Program-made: the position numbers and the translations under genes | Origin: an uncultured Eubacteriaceae bacterium | Lineage (GTDB): Bacteria; Bacillota; Clostridia; Eubacteriales; Eubacteriaceae | Direction of reading: 5' to 3' | Assembly: GCA_947625585.1 (NCBI GenBank) | Contig: CANQOZ010000034.1 | Span: 1-11,095, forward strand | DNA: 11,095 nt | The notes under the pieces: model-generated | What the model was told of the DNA's origin: nothing | The model's input: only the letters and a program-made list of their open reading frames with translations | Database searches by the model: none | Part shown: positions 1 to 7,194 of the stretch, in pieces | How the letters are laid out: every line of letters starts with the position of its first letter | Position numbering within the stretch: the stretch's first letter is position 1

Positions 1-672
1 GTTGTAATTTCAACGAGTCAAGATTTATCAACAGAACAAAGACAAGAAATTTTTAATAGTTTTAAAGATAAATATAAGTTAAAAGATTCTGATTTAATTT
101 CAGTCGATACCATATCACCATCCGTTGGATCAGAAATGACTAGAAATGCACTTTTAGCTGTTGCTGTTGCTGTTCTTTTAATGTTGATTTATATTACATT
201 CCGATTCCAGGTTTATTATGGGATTGCGGCTATCTTATCTCTAATGTTTGATATTTTAGTTGTAATTGGTTGTTATTCTTTATTTAGAATTCAGGTAAAT
301 ACTCCGTTTATTGCTGCTATTCTAACTATTCTTGGTTATGGTATTAACGATACAATCGTTGTATTTGACAGGATTCGTGAAAATTTAGAAATTTCACCAA
401 ATGCTAATATTGATCATGTAATTGATACTTCAGCCTATGAAACTATTAAACGAAGCTTGTACACTTCTATAACAACGTTACTCGCAATAGGTGCGATTTA
501 TATCTTTGGTGTAGAAGATATTAAAAGCTTTGCTCTACCGATTATTATTGGTATTGTGGTCAGTACATATGCTTCAATATGTGTTGCTACTCCAATATGG
601 CAGGTTTTACAAACTAAGAACCCGTTACATATCGGTGAAAAAAGAAATAGAAAAAAAGCACAGAAAGCTTAA
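1..672 (+). CDS. secF: Protein translocase subunit SecF, C-terminal part (5' end outside window)
   Basis: SecF works with SecD in the cytoplasmic membrane, using the proton-motive force to help SecYEG-driven protein export. The frame is open from base 1, so the gene begins upstream; 223 residues are visible. Residues 1-45 are the end of the extracytoplasmic P1 domain, and hydrophobic segments follow near 49-66, 72-93, 101-123, 154-170 and 178-200, matching TM2-TM6 of the six-helix SecF fold. The signature GYGINDTIVVFDRIREN (112-128) spans the end of TM4 and the following loop and is diagnostic for the family. The tail is basic (GEKRNRKKAQK), as expected for a cytoplasmic C-terminus. The first ATG in view (136) is internal and is not the real start. 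SecD should lie just upstream, or be fused to this protein; the window cannot say which. A strong terminator follows the stop. Identification is confident. Confidence 0.95.
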   Translation, partial: VVISTSQDLSTEQRQEIFNSFKDKYKLKDSDLISVDTISPSVGSEMTRNALLAVAVAVLLMLIYITFRFQVYYGIAAILSLMFDILVVIGCYSLFRIQVNTPFIAAILTILGYGINDTIVVFDRIRENLEISPNANIDHVIDTSAYETIKRSLYTSITTLLAIGAIYIFGVEDIKSFALPIIIGIVVSTYASICVATPIWQVLQTKNPLHIGEKRNRKKAQKA

Positions 673-680
673 ATATACTG

Positions 681-704
681 CCGAACCGCTGGTTCGGTTT
701 TTTT
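681..704 (+). terminator. Intrinsic terminator after secF
   Basis: A perfect 7-bp inverted repeat, CCGAACC (681-687) and GGTTCGG (691-697), encloses a 3-base loop and is followed at once by seven T (698-704). This is a textbook Rho-independent terminator starting 9 bases after the secF stop codon. It ends only 2-8 bases before the candidate recJ start codons, so it also sits where a recJ ribosome binding site would be expected. Confidence 0.85.
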
Positions 705-712
705 AATTGAAA

Positions 713-1907
713 ATGAAATGGAATAAAAGAAATGAAGTAAGTTTTAGAGAAATAGTAAAACTGCAACGTGAAACAGGACTATCAAAAGAGCTTTGTGAAC
801 TTTATTTATCGAGGGGTCTTAAAAGTAGACAGGAAATAGATTCATTTAATAATACTGATATTAAAAATTTAGAAAAACTCAATACATTAGAATCTATTCA
901 GATGGTAAAGGACAAAATTTTAGATAAAGAAGTCCGGTTAAAGAAGATTACTATTTTTGGTGATTATGACTGTGATGGAACTGTAGGAACAGCTATTTTA
1001 TATGATTATTTAAAACAAGCTGGTTTTGATGTTAATTATTATATTCCAAACAGGAAAAGAGAAGGATACGGTTTAAATAAGGAAGCAATCCGCACTTTAA
1101 AAAATGATGGGACTGAAATAATTTTAACAGTTGATAATGGAATATCTTCTTTTGAAGAAGTTGACCTAATCCATGAATTAGGGATGGAAGTCATAATAAC
1201 TGATCATCATGAACCTGATTTATTACTTCCTGATACTGAATTCATACTTGACTTTAAAAATGAGAGTAGCCCATATTTTGAATATATATGTGGTGCTGGA
1301 GTAAGCTTATTGTTAATTTATGAATTAGAAAAAGAACTTAATACTGGAATCAACTTAAAGAAATATGAGGAATTAGTCACTATTGCAACTGTTGCTGACG
1401 TTGTAGAATTAAAAGGTTTTAATAGGGATTTAGTAGCTACTGTTTTAAATAGAATAAACAGTAATGAAATTTATAATAAACAACTAAAAGAACTAATTAA
1501 AATCTCTCAAGTTAAAGCGTTAACACCAGGGACCATTGGTTTTCGAATTGCTCCTATGATTAATGCTGTTGGTAGGTTAGAAGATGCCAGTAAAGTTGTT
1601 AAGTTTTTAAGTTCAAAAGATTCAAATGAAATAAAACAATACGCTTCTGAATTTTATGAGAAGAATCTTCAAAGACAAGATGTTGAACGAAGATTGCTTG
1701 ACGAGGCATTAACTGTTATTGAAGAAGAACGACTAGATAAGAATAATGTTATTGTCTTAAATAGACCGAATTGGAATAAAGGTGTTATTGGCATTGTAGC
1801 AGGTAAAATACAAGAAGAGTTTAACCGTCCAACAATAGTTATAAGTGAAGAAGATAAGATCGGTCATGCTTCTTGTAGAAGTATTCCAGGATTTAATATT
1901 TACGAAG
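713..1907 (+). CDS. recJ: RecJ single-strand-specific exonuclease, 5' exon (codons 1-398 plus first base of codon 399)
   Basis: RecJ is the 5'-3' single-strand DNA exonuclease of the DHH phosphoesterase family, acting in RecF-pathway recombination and in mismatch and base-excision repair. Numbered from ATG 713, the DHH core shows GDYDCDG (83-89), the metal-binding DNG (141-143) and the DHH triad at 164-166; the DHHA1 domain begins after about residue 340 and includes SCRSIPGFNIY (387-397). After codon 398 (GAA, 1904-1906) only the G at 1907 remains before a group II intron. Read straight through, the frame hits TAA at 1922. Joined to base 2520 it continues ...NIYE-ALKNSGNLLEKFGGH, the usual RecJ spacing, giving 677 residues. 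TTG 707 is an alternative start adding two residues; ATG 713 is chosen because MKW resembles usual RecJ N-termini. Neither has a visible Shine-Dalgarno, and a terminator ends just upstream. Confidence 0.92.
1902..1907 (+). other. IBS1, intron binding site in recJ exon
   Basis: ACGAAG, the last six bases of the upstream exon, is exactly complementary to CTTCGT inside the intron (2239-2244). This is the IBS1-EBS1 pairing by which group II introns select the 5' splice site and their DNA target. No equally convincing IBS2 was found: ATTTAA (1891-1896) can pair with TTAAAT (2184-2189), but both are low-complexity. Confidence 0.75.
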
Positions 1908-2238
1908 GTGCGACTTGTTCTTAAGTGAAAAGCTTAAGCGGTTTCTCTTAAACAAAGAAGAGTTATTAAAGTTATACGCCTTCTGAGCGTAAACGTTTAC
2001 ACTTAGAAGGCAAATAAATTTAATTTTAAATCGAATTGGTAATTTGAGAGGTAGAATGAAAGAGTAACGTCTTGAAATATCTCCATTGAGATCCGGCTGG
2101 CATTATTGTCAGAAGCCCGGTAAAGTCAGCTGAAGGAATTTTCTGATAGGCTGGATGTTTTACTTATACATGGTCAGGATAATTTAAATTGGACGAATCT
2201 ACGAATGAACAGTTTACTCCTATGGGTTTAGTAAGATG

Positions 2239-2244
2239 CTTCGT
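2239..2244 (+). other. EBS1, exon binding site in intron domain I
   Basis: CTTCGT pairs base for base with the six exon bases before the 5' splice site. The base just before it, G2238, could pair with C2520, the first base of the 3' exon, as a delta-delta' contact. It lies about 330 bases into the intron and just after a typical domain I stretch (2191-2220), which is where EBS1 is expected. Confidence 0.72.
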
Positions 2245-2410
2245 TATGAAAGACCTACTTTAGTAATTGGCTAAAGTTTTTAGGTTTAGCTGGAGTAGAG
2301 ACCTAAATATAAGAATTGATAGAATTACCAAAACAAGGCAAGGTTTAATACCAAGAGCAGTAATAGGACTGATGATCTAACTGTAATAGTTATGGAGGAA
2401 TGGTTACTAG

Positions 2411-2432
2411 TCAGGTTAAACACTTAATCTGA
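2411..2432 (+). other. Reduced domain IV hairpin of the group II intron
   Basis: TCAGGTTAA (2411-2419) and TTAATCTGA (2424-2432) form a nine-base-pair stem (one G-U) closed by the four-base loop ACAC, five bases before domain V. In mobile bacterial group II introns, domain IV at this position holds the reverse transcriptase gene of well over a kilobase. Here it is only this hairpin, which explains the short total length. The domain assignment is inferred from position. Confidence 0.6.
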
Positions 2433-2436
2433 TGGA

Positions 2437-2470
2437 ACGCCGGATGCGGTAAAAGCTGCTTGTCCGGTGT
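2437..2470 (+). ncRNA. Group II intron domain V (catalytic core)
   Basis: The 34-nt hairpin has the canonical shape. An eight-base-pair lower stem (2437-2444 with 2463-2470, one G-U) carries the CGC catalytic triad at 2438-2440. Next come a small asymmetric bulge (T2445 opposite 2460-2462) and an upper stem (2446-2450 with 2455-2459, two G-U pairs) capped by AAAA. Domain V is the most conserved element of group II introns and coordinates the catalytic metal ions. Its integrity suggests the intron is still active in splicing. Confidence 0.88.
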
Positions 2471-2519
2471 GGATCGGGGGAAAAGGTGGAGATAGAATCA
2501 AAACTTTACCTATCGATAT

Positions 2520-3358
2520 CATTGAAGAATTCTGGAAATTTACTTGAAAAGTTTGGTGGCCATAAACAAGCTGCTGGTTTTACCATAAACAAAAATAATA
2601 TAGAAGCTTTTAAAGAGAGTATAAATCAATATGCAGAAACAAAAAATATCAAAGATTTATTTGAGAAAACGGCGGTTTATGATTTAGAAGTAGATGTTAA
2701 TCGAATTAATCCTGAGTTTGTAAATGCAATTACTAAACTTGGCCCTTTTGGAGTAGGAAATCCTGAACCTATCATTCGATTAAACGATCTCCAAGTGGAG
2801 AATCCAAAATTAATTGGAAAAAATCATGATTCTACGTCGTTTTACTCAAACGGATTTAATGTGGTTTGTTTTAATGATGTAGAAATTTTTAAAAGTGGAA
2901 TAAAAAGTTTATCAATTTTAACTAACTTGCGAAAAACCTGTTATAATAGGAATAATATTCAATTTCTGGTAAAAGATTATAAATTGAATTTTACTGACAA
3001 CCCAAGTGCAATCAATTATAAGTTAAGGAATTCAAATGCCTATGAAATTACCGAAATGATAAGTGAATATTCACATTTGGAAAAACTTGATCGACCTCTT
3101 CTTGTAGATATTTATAAGATTGCTAAACTTAGCAAGGATCGAGGAGTTTATATCAGGCAATTATTGAAAAGGTATAATATTCGTCTTTTTGACTTATGTT
3201 ATATCTTAAATATTTTTAAAGAACTAAAATTACTTGACTTTGAATTTAACAATGACTTAATAAAGTTTAAAGCATTAGATAATAAAGCTCAGTTGGAAGA
3301 TTCAAAGTTATTACAATTGTTTAAAAAGGAAAAATATGAATTTAGCGGAAAAGATTGA
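2520..3358 (+). CDS. recJ: RecJ single-strand-specific exonuclease, 3' exon
   Basis: This exon supplies the last two bases of the split codon (G|CA, Ala399) and the remaining 278 codons of RecJ. The DHHA1 glycine/histidine motif FGGHKQAAG falls at spliced residues 410-418, followed by the RecJ OB-fold signature LGPFGVGNPEP (472-482), then a less conserved C-terminal region rich in Lys and Asn. The total spliced length of 677 residues lies between E. coli RecJ (577) and the longer Bacillus form. The open frame extends upstream to a GTG at 2486, but that stretch is intron domain VI and not protein. The last 23 bases overlap apt, and the apt ribosome binding site lies inside this exon. Without splicing this half has no proper start, so it should be read as part of one gene and not as a separate protein or a pseudogene. 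Confidence 0.92.
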
Positions 3359-3854
3359 TGTTTATGAAGGGTTTCCTATAGAAGGAATTAGTTTTAAAGA
3401 TATAAATTCTTTAATTATGGATCCAGAAGCCTACAAGGAAATGGTTGACTTGTTGGTAGAAAAAACAAAGGACTTGGGAGCCACTAAAGTGGTTTCTACG
3501 GAATCAAGAGGTTACATTCTCGGTTGCCCATTAGCTTATGCTTTAGGAATTGGTTTTGTTCCTGTCAGAAAGCCTGGAAAGCTTCCAGGTAAGACACTTA
3601 GTGAATCTTATGACTTAGAATATGGACAGGATACTGTTGAAATTCAAGAAAAGGGAATTAATCCTGGTGATAAAGTTATCTTAATTGACGACCTATTAGC
3701 TACAGGAGGAACCTTAAAAGCTTCAGCTGACTTAGTTAAAAAATTAGGTGGAGATATAACAAAAGTATTAACTCTAATTGAATTGACAGATTTAAAGGGA
3801 GCTGACAAGTTAAAAGATTATGACTATGAAAGCATAATCCAATACCCAGCATAA
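3336..3854 (+). CDS. apt: Adenine phosphoribosyltransferase
   Basis: Apt makes AMP from adenine and PRPP in the cytoplasm (purine salvage). The 172-residue length is the usual one for the family. Visible motifs are the PRPP-binding loop VILIDDLLATGGT (114-126), ESRGYILG (56-63) and the flexible-loop region VPVRKPGKLPG (75-85), all characteristic of bacterial Apt and distinct from xanthine or hypoxanthine phosphoribosyltransferases. Start ATG 3336 has AAGGA five bases upstream (3326-3330) and overlaps the end of recJ by 23 bases in another frame, suggesting co-transcription and possibly translational coupling to spliced recJ. The recJ-apt-relA order is widely conserved in Firmicutes, linking salvage to the nucleotide pool that Rel controls. 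Nothing is missing in the active site. Confidence 0.97.
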   Translation: MNLAEKIDVYEGFPIEGISFKDINSLIMDPEAYKEMVDLLVEKTKDLGATKVVSTESRGYILGCPLAYALGIGFVPVRKPGKLPGKTLSESYDLEYGQDTVEIQEKGINPGDKVILIDDLLATGGTLKASADLVKKLGGDITKVLTLIELTDLKGADKLKDYDYESIIQYPA

Positions 3855-3886
3855 GATAACAAAAAATACATTGAAAGGAGGGGGCA

Positions 3887-6061
3887 ATGAATAATTTAGA
3901 CTTAAGAGAAACTGACAATAAGATTGATGAAATTAAACAGATTATTCACGAAAAATATCCGGAAAGTGATGTCAGTCAAATTGACAAAGCTTATCAACTG
4001 GCGGTGACTGCTCATGGAGATCAAAAACGCCGGTCCGGAGAACCTTATATCATTCATCCAGTTGAAGTGGCTTATATTCTGGCACAATACAAGATGGACA
4101 TGGAAACGGTAATTGCCGCACTCCTTCATGACGTTATTGAAGATACAAAATATACCTATGATGATTTAGTTGCGGAATTTAATGAAGGGATTGCTTATAT
4201 GGTAGAAAGTATCTCTAAAATTACTCGATTAAATTATCAGTCAAAAGAGGAGTCCCAGGCTGAATATATTCGTAAGATGGTTCTATCCATGTCAAATGAT
4301 ATTAGAATTATCATTATTAAATTAGTTGACAGACTCCATAATATGCGAACCCTAGAATATATGACTACTGCTAAACAGAGGGAAAAATCTAGGGAAACTC
4401 TTGATATTTATGCTCCAATAGCAAATAGACTTGGAATTCAGTCAATTAAAGCTGAATTAGAAGATTTAGCTTTTCAGTATTTACAACCTGAAACATATGC
4501 TGCTTTAAAAGAACAAGTTGCTAGGAAAAGAGAGAAAAACCAGAATTACATTAATGAAACAGTTAAATTAATTAGTGATAAATTAAAGGATTCAAAAATA
4601 ACTGCAAAGGTTTACGGTAGAGAAAAAAATCTTATGAGTATTTATAGGAAAATGAAAAAGACTGATAGTACCTTTGATGAAATTTATGACTATTATGCTA
4701 TTCGTATTATTACTGAAAACGTTTCAGATTGTTATTCTATTTTAGGTGACGTTCATATGACTTGGAATGTTATTCCTAATAGAATGAAGGACTATATTAA
4801 CGTTCCTAAAGCCAATGGTTATCAGTCTCTTCATACAACTGTCGTTGGTCCTAATGGAACTCCACTTGAGATTCAAATCAGAACGCAGGAAATGCATGAA
4901 ACAAATGAATTTGGAGTCGCCGCTCATTGGAAATATAAAGAAGGAAGAGTCAGTACTAAACAAAAAGATAAAAAGTTTGATGAAGAAATTTCATGGTTAA
5001 GACAGTTAATCGATTGGTCTAACAATTTTGACAGTGCTTCTGAATTTTTAGAAACTATGAAGATGGATTTCTTTAATGAGGAAGTCTATGTTTATACTCC
5101 AAATGGAGAGGTTATAGAATTACCAAATGGATCATGTCCGATTGACTTCGCTTACAGAATCCATACTGATGTTGGTAATTCCTGTATTGGTGCAAAAGTA
5201 AACGATAAAATTGTTCCACTAAATTATACTTTACAACTAGGTGATATCGTTACTATCTTAACTAGTAAAACAGCTAGAGGTCCTAGTAGGGATTGGTTAA
5301 ATATTGTTAAATCGAATCATGCTAAGACTAAAATTAAACAATTCTTTAAAAGAGCCGAACGTCAGGAAAATATTGACCGTGGAAGAGAAATTTTAGATAC
5401 TGAAATAAGGAAATTAGGATCAAGTTACAGGGAATTATTAAAGCAACAAAACTTAGAAAAACTAGCTTATTCTTTTAATTATCAAAACTTAGATGATTTT
5501 TACTTAAATATCGGAGTTTCAACATTAAATACTGGAACTATTTTAAAGAAATTACAACTCCTCTTTCCTGAAATATTTAAAAAGGAAGACGAAGAGTTAA
5601 TTTTAACTAATCCAAGTAAGAGAAAGAAAACCGATATTCTTGTTTCAGGTATTGATAACATTCAAACTCATTTAGCTCAATGTTGTAAACCTATTCCAGG
5701 TGATAATATTATTGGAGTGACTACAAAAGCTAATGGTATCTCCATTCATAGAAGTGATTGTCCTAACATTAAGAATATTCATAATAAGGATAAATTGGTT
5801 GATGTTAAATGGAATGATACAAATTATAATAAATATCAAGTAGGACTATATATTGAAACTTTTACAAGACAAGGTAGTTTATTGGAGATTCTTAAACCAT
5901 TTTATGATTTAAATATTCCAATTATATCGTCTAGTTCTAAAACGGTTAATGATAATGATATCTTTACAGTTGATTGTGAAGTTAAAAATTTAGAATTACT
6001 TCAACAATTAGTTAAAGAAATTTATAAAGTACCTGAAGTTTTAAAAGTAAATCGTATTTAA
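3887..6061 (+). CDS. relA: Bifunctional (p)ppGpp synthetase/hydrolase Rel
   Basis: Rel makes (p)ppGpp from ATP and GTP/GDP on starved ribosomes and also hydrolyses it. Domain order over 724 residues is standard. The HD hydrolase has H43, H57, the HD pair 81-82 (ALLHDVIEDT) and LVDRLHNMRT near 146-155. The synthetase domain is about 240-352, with RMKD (299-302), the RXKD form typical of bifunctional enzymes, then NGYQSLHTT (310-318) and EIQIRT (328-333). TGS is about 395-460. A Cys region has CC 599-600 and HRSDC (621-625). A C-terminal ACT/RRM domain starts near 650. Both active sites look intact, so Rel is predicted to synthesise and degrade the alarmone. ATG 3887 has the strongest ribosome binding site in the window, AAAGGAGG (3875-3882), after a 32-base gap from apt. 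The stop shares one base with the dtd start (TAATG). Confidence 0.97.
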   Translation: MNNLDLRETDNKIDEIKQIIHEKYPESDVSQIDKAYQLAVTAHGDQKRRSGEPYIIHPVEVAYILAQYKMDMETVIAALLHDVIEDTKYTYDDLVAEFNEGIAYMVESISKITRLNYQSKEESQAEYIRKMVLSMSNDIRIIIIKLVDRLHNMRTLEYMTTAKQREKSRETLDIYAPIANRLGIQSIKAELEDLAFQYLQPETYAALKEQVARKREKNQNYINETVKLISDKLKDSKITAKVYGREKNLMSIYRKMKKTDSTFDEIYDYYAIRIITENVSDCYSILGDVHMTWNVIPNRMKDYINVPKANGYQSLHTTVVGPNGTPLEIQIRTQEMHETNEFGVAAHWKYKEGRVSTKQKDKKFDEEISWLRQLIDWSNNFDSASEFLETMKMDFFNEEVYVYTPNGEVIELPNGSCPIDFAYRIHTDVGNSCIGAKVNDKIVPLNYTLQLGDIVTILTSKTARGPSRDWLNIVKSNHAKTKIKQFFKRAERQENIDRGREILDTEIRKLGSSYRELLKQQNLEKLAYSFNYQNLDDFYLNIGVSTLNTGTILKKLQLLFPEIFKKEDEELILTNPSKRKKTDILVSGIDNIQTHLAQCCKPIPGDNIIGVTTKANGISIHRSDCPNIKNIHNKDKLVDVKWNDTNYNKYQVGLYIETFTRQGSLLEILKPFYDLNIPIISSSSKTVNDNDIFTVDCEVKNLELLQQLVKEIYKVPEVLKVNRI

Positions 6062-6510
6062 TGAGAGCAGTAATTCAAAGAGTTTCTGAAGCGAGTGTTA
6101 CAATTGCTTCAGAAACTTTTAATAAGATAAATAAAGGTTTATTAGTTTTTTTAGCAGTTAAACCAGATGATACTCAAGAAGATATAGATTATATTATTTC
6201 AAAAATAATTAATCTTCGAATTTTTGAAGATCAAAATGGTAAAATGAATCTTTCAGTTAAAGATGTTTATGGTGAAATTCTAATTATTTCTCAGTTTACT
6301 CTTTATGCTGATTGTAGAAAAGGTAGAAGACCAAGCTTTATTAAGGCAGGAAAACCTTCTGAAGCAGAACCAATTTATAACAAATTTATTGAACAGATAC
6401 TAACTGAACCAATAACTATAAAAACTGGACAATTTCAAGCTGCTATGGATGTGGCTTTAATTAATGACGGTCCGGTTACAGTTATTTTAGATAGTGAGAA
6501 ATTGATATGA
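6061..6510 (+). CDS. dtd: D-aminoacyl-tRNA deacylase (Dtd)
   Basis: Dtd hydrolyses D-amino acids wrongly attached to tRNA (for example D-Tyr-tRNA), acting as a dimer in the cytoplasm. The 149-residue protein is full length. It begins MRAVIQRV, carries the active-site motif SQFTLYAD (77-84) followed by the basic RKGRRPSF, and has the C-terminal NDGPVT (135-140), whose Gly-Pro element reaches across the dimer for chiral selection. There is no clear Shine-Dalgarno; ATG 6061 overlaps the relA stop by one base, so translation probably re-initiates from relA. Its own stop overlaps the next start (ATGA, 6507-6510). The rel-dtd pairing is standard in Firmicutes. Confidence 0.96.
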   Translation: MRAVIQRVSEASVTIASETFNKINKGLLVFLAVKPDDTQEDIDYIISKIINLRIFEDQNGKMNLSVKDVYGEILIISQFTLYADCRKGRRPSFIKAGKPSEAEPIYNKFIEQILTEPITIKTGQFQAAMDVALINDGPVTVILDSEKLI

Positions 6511-7151
6511 ATAATCCAACACCATTTAAGATTGTAAAACTTGAATTGGGAAAAAATATGACAGCAAATTGTTATGTTCTTTATAATGAAAATACTAAAG
6601 AAGCCTATGTATTTGACCCAGCATTTGACGATAAAAAATTATTCGACTTTATTAAAAATAATGACTTAAATGTTATTAAGATATTTTTAACTCATGGACA
6701 TTTTGATCATATAGGTGGAGTTAAAAGATTAAAAGATGAAACTGGAGCAGATGTTATTATCTCAAAAAAGGATGCTGATTATCTTATTGATCCGGCAAAA
6801 AATATGTCAGCTGATGTAGGTTTTCCACCTATGTCATTTGAACCAGCTGATATAGTTGTCTCAAATGGTGATCAGATTGAAATTGCTCCTGACAAATATT
6901 TAACAGTTTTAGAAACACCAGGTCATACTGCTGGAAGTGTTTGTTATGTTGGTGATGGTTTTGTTATATCAGGTGACCTTCTTTTTGAAGGTTCAATAGG
7001 AAGAACCGACTTTCCCACTGGTAACTTTGCAGAAATGTGCCACTCACTTAAAACGATCTGTGATTTAGATGATGATACACTTGTATTTCCTGGCCATGGT
7101 AATATGACCACTATTGGGAAAGAAAAGAAAACTAATCCTTATTTAGTATAA
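6507..7151 (+). CDS. Metallo-beta-lactamase-fold hydrolase, glyoxalase II-like
   Basis: This 214-residue protein belongs to the glyoxalase II/YcbL-like branch of the metallo-beta-lactamase superfamily. Metal ligands are all visible: H63-x-H65-x-D67-H68 (THGHFDHIGG), H140 (TPGHTAGS), D157 (SGDLLF) and H197 (FPGHG), which suits a two-metal hydrolase. The GRTDFP stretch (166-171) is typical of this subgroup. There is no signal peptide, so it is presumably cytoplasmic. The true substrate is unknown; a thioester such as a hydroxyacyl-thiol conjugate is a family-based guess. In many Clostridia a gene of this type sits between dtd and hemZ, as here. Its start overlaps the dtd stop by four bases (ATGA), indicating translational coupling, and a terminator follows. 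Confidence 0.88.
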   Translation: MNNPTPFKIVKLELGKNMTANCYVLYNENTKEAYVFDPAFDDKKLFDFIKNNDLNVIKIFLTHGHFDHIGGVKRLKDETGADVIISKKDADYLIDPAKNMSADVGFPPMSFEPADIVVSNGDQIEIAPDKYLTVLETPGHTAGSVCYVGDGFVISGDLLFEGSIGRTDFPTGNFAEMCHSLKTICDLDDDTLVFPGHGNMTTIGKEKKTNPYLV

Positions 7152-7159
7152 AATCTCAC

Positions 7160-7186
7160 TCCTGGACAAGTTCCAGGATTTTTTTT
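7160..7186 (+). terminator. Intrinsic terminator between the hydrolase gene and hemZ
   Basis: TCCTGGA (7160-7166) and TCCAGGA (7172-7178) form a perfect seven-base-pair stem with a five-base loop, followed by eight T (7179-7186). It lies eight bases after the hydrolase stop codon. The T-run directly abuts GGA (7187-7189), the probable hemZ ribosome binding site, so hemZ has no leader of its own beyond this element. Confidence 0.85.
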
Positions 7187-7194
7187 GGATAACT

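Larger units (their letters stand above)
1908..2519 (+). mobile_element. ORF-less group II intron interrupting recJ (612 nt)
   Basis: This self-splicing-type ribozyme is inserted in the sense orientation. Seen in the sequence: the 5' end GTGCGAC fits the GTGYG consensus; a CTTAAG/CTTAAG stem (1920-1925, 1933-1938) and a GCCTTCT/AGAAGGC stem (1978-1984, 2005-2011) fit domain I; CTTCGT at 2239-2244 is the exact complement of the last six exon bases (1902-1907). Domain V is at 2437-2470 and domain VI at about 2484-2511, with A2512 unpaired as branch point seven bases before the 3' splice site; the intron ends in AT. Splicing 1907 to 2520 restores RecJ exactly, which fixes both boundaries. No frame codes for a reverse transcriptase, and where domain IV would carry one there is only a short hairpin. 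Mobility and probably efficient splicing would need a maturase from elsewhere. Subclass (IIA, IIB or IIC-like) is not assigned. Confidence 0.92.

Noticed and set aside
1978..2011. Hairpin GCCTTCT/AGAAGGC with an inner palindrome as a possible terminator
   Set aside because: No T-run follows; it fits as a domain I stem of the intron.
1891..2189. EBS2-IBS2 pairing between TTAAAT (2184-2189) and ATTTAA (1891-1896)
   Set aside because: Both are low-complexity AT runs, and the five-base gap to IBS1 is longer than usual; chance match not excluded.
2486..2519. GTG 2486 as the start of a separate 290-residue protein
   Set aside because: The first 33 bases lie in intron domain VI; the residues encoded there do not belong to RecJ, whereas the sequence from 2520 continues RecJ exactly.
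707..3358. recJ as a simple pseudogene caused by a frameshift or random insertion
   Set aside because: Both exons are intact with all motifs, the insert has group II intron structure, and joining at its predicted ends restores the frame to the codon.
3802..3830. Promoter for relA (CTGACA, 17 bases, TATGAA) within the end of apt
   Set aside because: The -10 box matches only four of six positions, and such matches are frequent in AT-rich coding DNA; not listed as a feature.
3736..4129. Minus-strand open frames opposite apt and relA, and similar ones at 4742-4963 and 9458-9649
   Set aside because: They lie antisense within well-identified genes and show no recognisable protein motifs.
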